Shown here piece after piece: positions 30,013-38,158 of a stretch of DNA of 64,000 nt. Under the pieces are notes generated by a model that made no database searches, was not told the origin of the DNA, and saw only the letters and a list, made by a program, of their open reading frames with translations. Both the position numbers and the translations under genes were made by a program. The DNA lies in contig JADGFD010000010.1 in the NCBI GenBank assembly GCA_016744015.1, forward strand, positions 48,134 through 112,133, given 5' to 3'. Origin of the DNA: Paracoccaceae bacterium. Lineage in GTDB: Bacteria > Pseudomonadota > Alphaproteobacteria > Rhodobacterales > Rhodobacteraceae. Position 1 is the stretch's first letter. Each line of letters opens with the position of its first letter.

Positions 30013-32534
30013 GCTGGCATTGGCCACGCCCTGATATTCGAGCGCGGCTTTGGCTGGCGCTGGCCTTGCTGGCGCTCTCCACGCTTTTTGTCGGTGGTAT
30101 TGGTTGGTATGCGCTTGATCGCGCAGACACCCGCCTGCAAGTCCTGCACACACGCACTTTGGAAGAGGTCGCCCGCTCGCTCCGGCTCTCCAAGCAATCA
30201 TCTGATCTCGCCACCAGCGCCCCCTATTTGCTTAACCTGCAATCTTCTTATTTAATTCAAAAAGAGGGGCAGGCGCTGATAGATGCCCTTGGCCCGGTTT
30301 TCGAGGAATGGCCAACCCGCGAGAGCCAGCAAGTGCCGGAGATTTATACCTTTGATGGCGAAATTTCACTGGCCGTGCGCCGGATGAAAATTGCCATTTC
30401 AGACCTTGTGGCCGCCGCACAAAACCTGAGCGTGGAGCGGGATAAAGCCCGCGACTTAAACATGCACCTCTTCCGGCTGGAAAATCGTTTTTTTCAGCAA
30501 ATGGCCAGTGAAAACAACTCGGCAACCGATCAGCGCCTATGGCTCGCCCTACAAACTGAAACCAACGAGCTGGTCGGAGCTGGCCATGCGGACAGCCTTG
30601 TGGGGGTGGGTGAACGACGGCGGCGCTTTCAGAAATTGCGCCGTGATTTTAGCTTTTTGCAGGACTCTCCCACGCATTTTGAGTGGGCCCAAAGGCTGGA
30701 TACTTTGGCTTACGGCGAAAACGGGCTTTTTGTGGTGCGGCGGCGCGAACTGACCCGCCAGTTAGATAGCCAGAATGCCCTGTTTCGCATTCAGTATAAT
30801 GCTTCGCTTATCTCCAATCTCGCCGCGCAATTTGCAGCCAATGCGGAAAAATATCTTTCAAGCGAGCACAGCGCTACCGCAACCTCGATCAGCTTTGCCA
30901 AGGTTTTGATACTTGTGGCTTTACTGGCCAGCATTGGCATTGCCCTTATCGCGGCGCTCTATGTTTCAGCCTACGTCACTCACAATATTCGCGCCATTTC
31001 AGACGCCATGCAGCGACTGGCGGCGGGAGATCGCGGCACAAAACTGCGCCTAAAACTGCGCAATGATGATGAAATCGGCAAGCTCCACGCTGCTTTTCTC
31101 ATTTTCCGCGCAAACGCCCTGCGGCTGGACCGGAGCCACCGCCAGCTGCACCAGCAAAATGCCCTGTTTGAAAAGATTTTTGCCAATATTTCTGATGGCG
31201 TGGTCATTACCGATGCCCAAGGCCAGCTAACCGCCATCAACCCGCATTTTACCGATGTGCTCCGCCCACATGGCAGCCTGCCCGATAAACCTGATATCGC
31301 AAATTATTTTTCCTATACCGCTTTTGCAAATGAAGCGGAGAGCGCTGGCTTAAATGCAGGGTTTCGCGGGTTTACCGAGGTCACGGGCACCGATGGCCGC
31401 ACGCTTGAAGTCCGGTGTTCGCGCCTGCCCGATGGCGGCGGCATTTGGTTATTTGCCGATGCCACCGAGCGCCGGAAAATGGATGCCCGCCTGCACCAAA
31501 TTCGGCATATCGAAAGCTTGGGCAAGGTCACGGGCGAAGTGGCGCATGATTTTGGTAACATCCTTGCCGCCGTGAATTCCAATGTGCATTTGCTGCAAAC
31601 CGGCAGCAAATCTGTGACCGCCGAGGTGCTACTTCAACGCATTTCTAATGCGCTAGAGCTTGGCACCTCGCTTACCCAACGGCTGCTCGCCTTTGCCCGA
31701 CAACAGGCGCTAGCCCCCGAGGTGGTGGAATTAAACGAGCTTATTGAAGGGCTTACGGAGCTAGTGAGCATTGGCCTTAATGACAAGGTGACGCTGGAAA
31801 CGGTGCCAATAGATGAGCCCCTTTTTGTGCGGGTCGACCCGGGGCAGCTTGAAAGTGCGATCCTGAATCTGTGCCTAAACAGCAATCAAGCGATTTCAGG
31901 GGTTGGCACAATCCGAATAGCCATAAAAAAAGCCGCTTCGGAAACAGTCCAAATTACGGTGACAGACAACGGCTGTGGCATGGAAGATGCCGTGCTTTCT
32001 CAGGCGCTTGAGCCATTTTTTACGGCGCGGGCAGATGGGGAAGGCACGGGGCTTGGGCTTTCAATGGTTTATGGGTTTATCAAACAAACCGGCGGCGACA
32101 TTCAGATATCAAGCCAGCCCGGAAAAGGTAGCGAAGTGCGCCTTACCCTGCCCCGCTTTATTGGCAAAGCCGCCCAGCCCGCACTGCTGCACCGTGCGCT
32201 TTTGGTTGAAGATGACCCCGAGGCGCTGGCCTCGGTCGCGGCGCAGCTTAAATCTATCGGGTTTCATGTGGTGCGGGCGCGCTCTTTTGAGGAAGGGCAA
32301 GCCGCGCTAGATGCCAAATGCCGCTTTGATGTGCTGGTCACAGACCTTCATTTGAATGAAGGGAAAATGGGGTGGGATCTGGCTGAACAATGCCTTGAGA
32401 TGTGTAGGGAGGCCAAGGTGATTATCACCTCGGGCCGCCTCCCCAAGCGCCACCGCTATACGGATGCGCCCCACCCACGGGTTGCGTGCATAGCAAAGCC
32501 GCTAAGCCCCGAGCTATTGCAAGAAAACATGTAA
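30009..32534 (+). CDS. Hybrid sensor histidine kinase
   Basis: 841-residue membrane sensor. In order: membrane helix (about residues 14-34), a long helical periplasmic domain to about residue 295, second helix, HAMP, a PAS domain (ISDGVVITDAQGQLTAINPHF), a histidine kinase core with phospho-acceptor His513 in EVAHDFGNILAAV, an ATPase domain (GTGLGLSMVYGF), and a C-terminal receiver with Asp779 (VTDLHL). The helical periplasmic domain recalls TorS/PgtB-like sensors that read ligands through binding proteins. The start is TTG, overlapping the regulator stop. A terminator follows. Confidence 0.85.
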   Translation: MSWHWPRPDIRARLWLALALLALSTLFVGGIGWYALDRADTRLQVLHTRTLEEVARSLRLSKQSSDLATSAPYLLNLQSSYLIQKEGQALIDALGPVFEEWPTRESQQVPEIYTFDGEISLAVRRMKIAISDLVAAAQNLSVERDKARDLNMHLFRLENRFFQQMASENNSATDQRLWLALQTETNELVGAGHADSLVGVGERRRRFQKLRRDFSFLQDSPTHFEWAQRLDTLAYGENGLFVVRRRELTRQLDSQNALFRIQYNASLISNLAAQFAANAEKYLSSEHSATATSISFAKVLILVALLASIGIALIAALYVSAYVTHNIRAISDAMQRLAAGDRGTKLRLKLRNDDEIGKLHAAFLIFRANALRLDRSHRQLHQQNALFEKIFANISDGVVITDAQGQLTAINPHFTDVLRPHGSLPDKPDIANYFSYTAFANEAESAGLNAGFRGFTEVTGTDGRTLEVRCSRLPDGGGIWLFADATERRKMDARLHQIRHIESLGKVTGEVAHDFGNILAAVNSNVHLLQTGSKSVTAEVLLQRISNALELGTSLTQRLLAFARQQALAPEVVELNELIEGLTELVSIGLNDKVTLETVPIDEPLFVRVDPGQLESAILNLCLNSNQAISGVGTIRIAIKKAASETVQITVTDNGCGMEDAVLSQALEPFFTARADGEGTGLGLSMVYGFIKQTGGDIQISSQPGKGSEVRLTLPRFIGKAAQPALLHRALLVEDDPEALASVAAQLKSIGFHVVRARSFEEGQAALDAKCRFDVLVTDLHLNEGKMGWDLAEQCLEMCREAKVIITSGRLPKRHRYTDAPHPRVACIAKPLSPELLQENM

Positions 32535-32543
32535 GCAAAAAAA

Positions 32544-32567
32544 GAGAGCACCCATATGGGTGCTCTC
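32544..32567 (-). terminator. Intrinsic terminator between convergent kinase and Hint genes
   Basis: Perfect stem GAGAGCACCC / GGGTGCTCTC with ATAT loop. Read leftward it is followed by seven T's, so it is a classical terminator for the minus-strand Hint gene; rightward it also ends the kinase message but with a poor T tract. Confidence 0.85.
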
Positions 32568-32592
32568 CTCGTATTCTAATACGCCGAGTGGC

Positions 32593-33729
32593 TTATAGCT
32601 TTAACAAAGCGGCTTCATGCGGGCGTAGGGTTTCGCGCGCTGACGGGCCGTAACTATTCATGCTGTGCTCCAGCTCGGGGAACAAGCGAAGTATCTCGTC
32701 GCGTGTTTCTTGCGCCATAGTGCCAGCATGGATATCACCCGGGTGATAGCTTTCAGTTGCCGCGCCGTCCGAGAATATGATCTCGTGCTTGTCAAACAGA
32801 ATGTGGAAATACTCAACATCGCTCTCTGATTCTTGGCGGATAATGCTATGGTCATTAACAAGTGACTTGGCAGCCGCCAAAAGCTCGCCCGTGCCAAATA
32901 GCACTTCGGCTTGCCAATCTTGCAGCATCACGCGGTGTGCCGGTGAAAGCAGAAGATCACGTGAATTGCCGATGGTGCCTTTGCGGAACAGAATTGGCGC
33001 CTTCCGGCCTTTGGCCGCAACAGAGGTAGAGCCGACCCAGCGGATGGGCTGGAAGCCATTATCCGCCGTGCGGATCATGTCGTCTGCCCTCAGATCCTCG
33101 ACCGCGACTTCGCCGCGATTTGTTTCGATCATTGTGCCACGCACAAAGCAAAGAGGGATGTATTCATCAAAGCTGATATCGCCAATGCCGACCCAGCCAG
33201 CATTAACATCTTCCGGGCCATTGGTATAGACGATGCGCAAAGTGGCGACCTGACCGTTAATGGTCACCCCAATCGGCACCTGTTCGGGACTGTCGGTTTC
33301 GCCTTCAATGGTGTAGGCAGTTGTCGTTTGCGTCGTGACGCCGGAAAAGGTAACGGTGAGCCGAACGCCATTGATGTCATAGGCGAATATCTCAACCACA
33401 TCGTCCCAGTCAGATGAGTTGCTGTTGTTGCCGTTTTGGTCAACATCCAGCAGATTGAACGTAACGTTGTTAACTTCTGTCGGGTCGCCCGCGCCATCTG
33501 TGAAGGTCATTTCAACTTCGGTTGAAGTGCCTGCTGTTGGGTAATAGGATAGCAACCCGTCAATACCTGAATGATAGGTGAATTCGCCTTGAGTTGATGG
33601 GTTGTTAGGTGTGGACACTGTAACGGTAACTGGGTCGACCCCAACCCCAGTAATAACGTTCACGCCATTGCCTACACCGTCTTCTTCATCGATATTGGCT
33701 GTGGCCCAGTCAACTACATAATCTGCCAT
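32593..33729 (-). CDS. Hint-domain protein, probably exported
   Basis: 378-residue protein. The first 200 residues are a Thr/Asp/Asn-rich beta-sandwich-like region without a Sec signal. Residues about 205-340 form a Hint (hedgehog/intein) module: block with CFVRGTMIETNRGEVAVEDL, then TADNGFQPIRWVG, LSPAHRVML, and VEYFHILFDKHEII. Such proteins are numerous in Rhodobacterales and many look like type I secretion substrates. The nucleophile Cys and the HxxL/His box are present, so self-cleavage is possible. I start at the ATG 33727-33729 (MADYVVDW) and not five codons earlier. Function unknown. Confidence 0.82.
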   Translation of the reverse strand: MADYVVDWATANIDEEDGVGNGVNVITGVGVDPVTVTVSTPNNPSTQGEFTYHSGIDGLLSYYPTAGTSTEVEMTFTDGAGDPTEVNNVTFNLLDVDQNGNNSNSSDWDDVVEIFAYDINGVRLTVTFSGVTTQTTTAYTIEGETDSPEQVPIGVTINGQVATLRIVYTNGPEDVNAGWVGIGDISFDEYIPLCFVRGTMIETNRGEVAVEDLRADDMIRTADNGFQPIRWVGSTSVAAKGRKAPILFRKGTIGNSRDLLLSPAHRVMLQDWQAEVLFGTGELLAAAKSLVNDHSIIRQESESDVEYFHILFDKHEIIFSDGAATESYHPGDIHAGTMAQETRDEILRLFPELEHSMNSYGPSARETLRPHEAALLKL

Positions 33730-33935
33730 TTTATTACCCTTCACTAAGATTTGGTACCAACGACCAAATTGAAATATTCAATTAGAGTTTCAAATACGTT
33801 TATTTTGCGTTTCAGAACGTATGCTGGACCTTCCCCAAGGTCAAACAATTATTTCTAAACTGACTAATACTGATGATTACTTAAATATGTGTCCTAAATG
33901 TGACATTTTTTTCCAAAAAGCACAGAAAAAGTTAG

Positions 33936-34078
33936 CAATATGCGTGTTTCTCTTGCCCACAAGCAGAGCTATAAGCATGAGCCAGAGCGCCGCGTCGCCT
34001 TAAGGTGGTGAGGTGGGTCTTTTCCGAATCGCCAAGATGGCCGATTCCTGCCAATAACTTAGGGAAACACACATATTG
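33936..34078. ncRNA. Candidate structured small RNA (6S-like rod), strand undecided
   Basis: The gap from 33730 to 34139 holds no gene, but 143 bases of it can fold into a closed rod. CAATATG (33936) pairs with CATATTG (34072-34078); after one mismatch GTGTTTC (33944) pairs with GAAACAC (34064-34070), and three more pairs extend inward. Inside are hairpins GAATCG/CGATTC (34026-34047) and CGCC-TTAA-GGTG. A long terminal stem, open middle and length near 150 resemble 6S RNA. No family motif could be confirmed, and either strand could be transcribed. Confidence 0.4.
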
Positions 34079-34139
34079 AGCCATATGAACACGCCCAAAT
34101 TTTTGCATTGCACCACTCGCCATTACTGTTAAAACACCC

Positions 34140-34504
34140 CTGCGGATGGCTGGATGACTGCGCGAAAGCGAGGAAAGTCCGGACTCCAGGAAGGCATGGC
34201 GCCGGTTAACGGCCGGCCGGGGTAACCCGAGGGATAGCGCCACAGAAAATAAACCGCCAGCCGTAGGGCTGGTAAGGGTGAAACGGTGAGGTAAGAGCCC
34301 ACCGCCTCGGGGGTAACCTTGAGGGCACGGCAAGCCCCGCCAGGAGCAAAGCCAAATAGGGGTCTCGCGAGCGTCCGCGCTCGGGTGCTTCCACCCAGAG
34401 ACCCGGGTTGGCTGCTAGAGCACATTGGTAACAATGCGCGCAGATGAATGGTCATCAACGGGCAATACGCCCTGAACAAAATCCGGCTTATAGGCCATCC
34501 GCAT
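34140..34504 (+). ncRNA. rnpB: RNase P RNA (class A)
   Basis: Catalytic RNA that matures tRNA 5' ends. The conserved 5' core GAGGAAAGTCCGGACTCC is at about 34170-34187 and the 3' core ACAAAATCCGGCTTA near 34477. Helix P1 closes the molecule: GCGGATGGC (34142-34150) with GCCATCCGC (34494-34502). Length of about 361 is normal. A weak promoter may be TTGCAT (34103) and TACTGT (34124). Confidence 0.93.
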
Positions 34505-34519
34505 ATACCTTTGCTAACG

Positions 34520-34545
34520 CATTTTTGCCGAGGCCGGCAAAAATG
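34520..34545. terminator. Inverted repeat between rnpB and yaaA
   Basis: Perfect 11-base arms CATTTTTGCCG / CGGCAAAAATG with a 4-base loop, 16 bases past rnpB. It could end or process rnpB on one strand and yaaA on the other; neither side has a following T run. A GC-rich partial repeat follows at 34550-34590. Confidence 0.5.
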
Positions 34546-34599
34546 GCCTGCGGCGCTGTGGCCTCGCTGCGCTCGGCGCGGCCATGCAAGCATGAGCCT

Positions 34600-35373
34600 T
34601 TATGGGGTTGTATCAGAGTAGGCACGGGTGAAGACCAGCTTTGCAGGGGTTGATTTGGCGGGCTGAAAAGCATAGCCGCCATGGTTGAAATTTTTGATGC
34701 CCTCGGGGGTGTCAATTTGGTTTTGCACCACATAGCGCGCCATCATGCCCCGCGCTTTTTTGGCAAAGAAGCTCACGATTTTGGCTTCGCCGTCACGCAG
34801 TTCCATGAATATCGGTGTGATCACATGAGGCGTGAGGGCCTCAGGCTTTACAGCGCTAAAATACTCAACGGAGGCGCAATTAAGCAGGGTTTCCGTTTCG
34901 GCCTCGTTGATCGCCTCAGCAATGCGCGCACCCCAGTATTGATACAGGGTTTTGCCGCGCCGTGTGGCGAGGCGACTGCCCATCTCCAAGCGGTAAGGCT
35001 GGATATTGTCCATCGGGCGCAGCAGGCCATAAAGGCCGGAAAGAATGCGGAGGTGTTTCTGGGCATAGGTCAGTTCATCAGTGGTGAATGTGCCCGCCTG
35101 AAGGCCGGTATAAGTATCCCCATTAAAAGCCAGCGCGGCGGGCTTTACCTGCTCGGGCGTCGGGGCCTCGGCGAAATCCTTGAAGCGGGCTTGGTTGAGC
35201 TTGGCCAGCGCAGGGCTGATGCTCATTAGCTTTTGCAGCTTGGCCACGCTCAGGCGGCGGGCGGTGCGGCTGAGACTATAGGCATCGGCCTGATAAGCTG
35301 GCTCGGTGGCATCATGCTTAAGCGGTATGCCCTCAAAATCGAGTTTTTTGGCAGGGGAAATTACGGTGAGCAT
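34600..35373 (-). CDS. yaaA: YaaA-family peroxide stress protein
   Basis: 257-residue cytoplasmic protein of the UPF0246/YaaA family, linked in E. coli to limiting free iron and oxidative damage. Recognisable segments are MLTVISPAKKLDFE at the start, FNGDTYTGLQAGTF, LRILSGLYGLLRPMD, and FFAKKARGMMARY. Length is standard (about 257). A single gene. Confidence 0.93.
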   Translation of the reverse strand: MLTVISPAKKLDFEGIPLKHDATEPAYQADAYSLSRTARRLSVAKLQKLMSISPALAKLNQARFKDFAEAPTPEQVKPAALAFNGDTYTGLQAGTFTTDELTYAQKHLRILSGLYGLLRPMDNIQPYRLEMGSRLATRRGKTLYQYWGARIAEAINEAETETLLNCASVEYFSAVKPEALTPHVITPIFMELRDGEAKIVSFFAKKARGMMARYVVQNQIDTPEGIKNFNHGGYAFQPAKSTPAKLVFTRAYSDTTP

Positions 35374-35466
35374 TGGGTCTCCTTTGCAGGGATTCTAACG
35401 GTTTTCAGGCAGGGCGGCAAGCGGGCAGTGCTGGCCATATCCGCGCAGAGCCACTAGGCTGGCGGC

Positions 35467-36102
35467 ATGATAGACTCCCTCGCCCTCCCCGCCGCTGCGG
35501 CTGTGATATTCACCTCTGCCGCCATTTATGGCTTTGGCTTCCTCAATGCCGAAATCAGCCATTGGCGCAGCTTCTGGAAAACCGTTCCAGTGACGATTAT
35601 GGCGCTATTTGTTGTGGTATTTGGCGGCTGGCTGCTGACCTTTGCCCTCATGCTTAGCGCCATCGGTGACTATTTTCTCTCGCGCGAAGAGAGCAAATTC
35701 ACCATCGGGCTAATCTCTTTTCTGAGCGCGCATTTGATATATATCTGGCTATTTCAGCAGATGATTGACACCTTGAGCTTTGGTTGGGGCCAAGGGGCCA
35801 TGCTTCTGTATGCCCTTGTTTATGGATCATATTTATGGCCAAGGGCAGGGGAATTCCGCATTCCTGTGCTGGCTTATATTTTTGTGATCACAGTGATGGT
35901 CGCCAGCGCGCTCATGCTGCCCGTTGGCTATTCGCTAGTGGTTTTGGGCAGCCTTTCCTTTGCAGTATCTGATAGCGCATTGGCGCTGGAGATGTTTGTG
36001 ATCACAAATGCCAAAACACGGCTAGTGCTCAGCAAGATCGTCTGGGTGAGCTATATTGCAGCGCAGGGGTTGCTGGTGATTGGTCTACATGAAATTATAT
36101 AG
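35467..36102 (+). CDS. YhhN family membrane protein (putative lysoplasmalogenase)
   Basis: 211-residue protein with seven or eight membrane helices. The family core is visible in ALMLSAIGDYFLSRE and in the second conserved block SFAVSDSALALEMF with paired acidic residues. Animal relatives (TMEM86) hydrolyse lysoplasmalogens; the bacterial role is little known. A short inverted repeat (TGAAATT/AATTTCA) spans the stop. Confidence 0.83.
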   Translation: MIDSLALPAAAAVIFTSAAIYGFGFLNAEISHWRSFWKTVPVTIMALFVVVFGGWLLTFALMLSAIGDYFLSREESKFTIGLISFLSAHLIYIWLFQQMIDTLSFGWGQGAMLLYALVYGSYLWPRAGEFRIPVLAYIFVITVMVASALMLPVGYSLVVLGSLSFAVSDSALALEMFVITNAKTRLVLSKIVWVSYIAAQGLLVIGLHEII

Positions 36103-36154
36103 AAAATTTCACAGAATCACTTCTAACTGACAGCGCAACAGTAAGGTATGCGCT

Positions 36155-37208
36155 ATGTTCAAACTCGCCGAAAATATTGCCCCCCCGGGCGCGCTTGGTC
36201 GCAAATCGCGCGGGCAAGCGCACGGCAGGCTTTGGACACATCTGAAGCTTGCAGCTCACCCAAGCGCTGGCCAAAGGCGCGCGGGATATGGGGGCAAAAG
36301 CAGCCGCTCTTGCGCGATGTTGATAGCTATTATTACTTGCGACAGGAGAAATTCGGGCCGTATGAGGCCAATTGCAAACCCCAATGGCAAAGCGAAGCCG
36401 ACCCGATGCCGGAGGATTTCTCATTTCAGCTTTACCCAGATAACCTTGAGCGGCTGGAATGGCACATGGAAGACGCCATGGCGGGGGTGCCTATTCTGGG
36501 CAGCGCAGGCGTTATCCACGGCCCAATCCCCCGTGTGCCCAGCGCTTATGAAGCCTGTGTGTTTACCTTCGGGATTGCCCAAGCGGACAAGATGAACCTT
36601 GCTGATTTGCAGACACGCGCAGTCGGGTTTTGACAGAAATGTCGGTAATGAAGTTTGCGGAAGGTGACTTCCTCCTGATCACCGCCGCCACCGCGGAATG
36701 GCATGATTTCGAACTGCTGACAGCGGCGCTATCTACGGCCCTAACCTTCAGCAATGCAACCGAGGACGCCTCGGCGCTGATTGTCAGCGGTCGAAAACCT
36801 AGAGCGCTTTTCGCAGGCATTTCAGATGCCGATCACAGCTTGCCTTGGCTGAGCCATCAGCACGCCACGGTGGCGGGCCGCCCTGCCCTTTTAGCGCGGG
36901 TTTCTTTTGCCGGAGAGCTGGGCTGGGAGGAGCATGCCGCCAATGCCGACATACCCGAAACTTATGCCACTGTGCTGACCGCCGGAGCCACGCCATTTGG
37001 CATGTATGCACTGGATAGCTTGCGGCTGAAAAAGAGACATCGCATGTGGAAAGGTGATCTCTCCTCAGATTATACGCTGCTGGAAGCCGGCCTTTCGCGC
37101 TTCGTCCGGCGTGATAAGCCAGAGGATTTTACCGGGAAAGCCCCACTGGCTGCCGAGACCCCAAGCAAGCATTTTGCCACCCTGATGGAGGACGGCCAAG
37201 CCCTTTAA
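36155..37208 (+). pseudogene. Remnant of a dimethylglycine/sarcosine dehydrogenase-type FAD oxidoreductase
   Basis: Pieces of one large flavoprotein-folate enzyme remain in different frames. Recognisable are LQLTQALAKGARDMGAK (about 36260-36310), YYYLRQEKFGPYE and EDFSFQLYPDNLERLEWHME (36330-36480), VPILGSAGVIHGPIP and YEACVFTFGIAQ (to 36590), all from the FAD domain. The folate-binding GcvT domain follows as RVSFAGELGWE, FGMYALDSLRLKK and WKGDLSSDYTLLEAGL (36890-37110). Frameshifts, in-frame stops and a deletion of the middle domain break the gene. Such enzymes demethylate dimethylglycine or sarcosine. Confidence 0.8.
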
Positions 37209-37398
37209 GCGCAGCCGGCGCTATTTGCGCGAGCGTGTGACCGAGAGCCTCGGCCTGCTTTATGCGGATCACTACCCCTACCGACAGCCCAAAACGGCGC
37301 GCGGGGTGTGGCGCTCTCCTGTGCATGAGATTTTGAAACAACGCGGCGCGGTGTTTGGCGAAATGGCGGGGCGCGTTATAAGGCCTCGACCAGCCTAA
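37204..37398 (+). pseudogene. Fragment of a second dimethylglycine dehydrogenase-like gene
   Basis: The frame KRSRRYLRERVTESLGLLYA ... VHEILKQRGAVFGEMAG matches the middle (FAO_M) domain of the same enzyme family. In an intact gene this domain comes before the GcvT domain, but here it lies after it. It is thus from a neighbouring paralogue or a rearrangement. Confidence 0.6.
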
Positions 37399-37441
37399 AG
37401 CCGCTATATGACCCAGCATCGACGCGAATAAAGGAGGACAG

Positions 37442-37614
37442 ATGAGCAAACGCTCTGGCCGGCGGCAAGCCTGCAAAAAACTGCGCACCACCCCCTTGAG
37501 GTGAAGCCGGTTTATGCCGAACTGTCCGAGCGGTTCAATATTACCTCCCTAAAACCGCCATACGCACCGCACCTCAACGCAGGAGCCTGTGGCACAATTT
37601 TTGAGAAAACTTAG
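37442..37614 (+). pseudogene. Possible remnant of a trimethylamine methyltransferase-like gene
   Basis: A perfect AGGAGG precedes ATG 37442 and the frame MSKRSGRRQACKKLRTTPL, which resembles the basic start of MttB-family methyltransferases. The frame breaks after 20 codons and a second frame (LEVKPVYAELSERFN) runs to a stop at 37614. In Rhodobacterales such genes lie beside dimethylglycine dehydrogenase genes. The match is short. The remaining 109 bases to the next gene show nothing. Confidence 0.35.
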
Positions 37615-37723
37615 CTACTCATTTTTCAAATGGTCAAAATATCCCGGGGCCGAACCACGTTAAGAAAATGATCTGGGGGGTCATTTTTAGAGGAGAGGGC
37701 GCCGTGACCCTTCTAAAACCCAA

Positions 37724-38158
37724 TCACAATCCTGGAAAAGAAATGTTCATTTGTTTCAGCGAAAATGCAAAACCCTTTTCATTTTCATCAATAACTTTAA
37801 AGCCCAAACGGCGGTGCAGCGCAAGCGAGCGCAGATTAGTTTTGTAAACATGGCTTTGCAATTCGGTAATACCTTCTTGCCTCACCAGCACCTTAATCTC
37901 AGCTAGCAACTGTTTTATAACCCGAACAAAGCGAAAATCGGGATGGATGCCAAAGCCACCCATATGCCACAGCCCATCCTCTTTGGGCCACAGATACGCA
38001 TATCCTGCCAGCAAGGCTCCACGATGGATTTTGATGATTTTTGACTTCGGCAGTATGGCTACCAGCGCCGCATGATGGATTTCGGTCGTAAATTCATCTC
38101 CCGCAGCCCGCGTATGCGCCGTAAGTGTCAGCCTATCGAGCGCCAGAATCTCTTGCAC
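37724..38158 (-). CDS. GNAT-family N-acetyltransferase
   Basis: 144-residue acetyltransferase-like protein. The acetyl-CoA binding region is MGGFGIHPDFRFVRVIKQLL and the C-terminal part VYKTNLRSLALHRRLGFKVI is typical of GNAT. The glycine loop is less canonical than usual (RFVRV in place of RGxGxG/A). It starts where glmS stops, so the two are likely cotranscribed. Substrate unknown. Confidence 0.75.
   Translation of the reverse strand: MQEILALDRLTLTAHTRAAGDEFTTEIHHAALVAILPKSKIIKIHRGALLAGYAYLWPKEDGLWHMGGFGIHPDFRFVRVIKQLLAEIKVLVRQEGITELQSHVYKTNLRSLALHRRLGFKVIDENEKGFAFSLKQMNISFPGL

Noticed and set aside
34129..34593. Open frames antisense to rnpB
   Set aside because: The region is explained by the conserved RNase P RNA core and closing helix.
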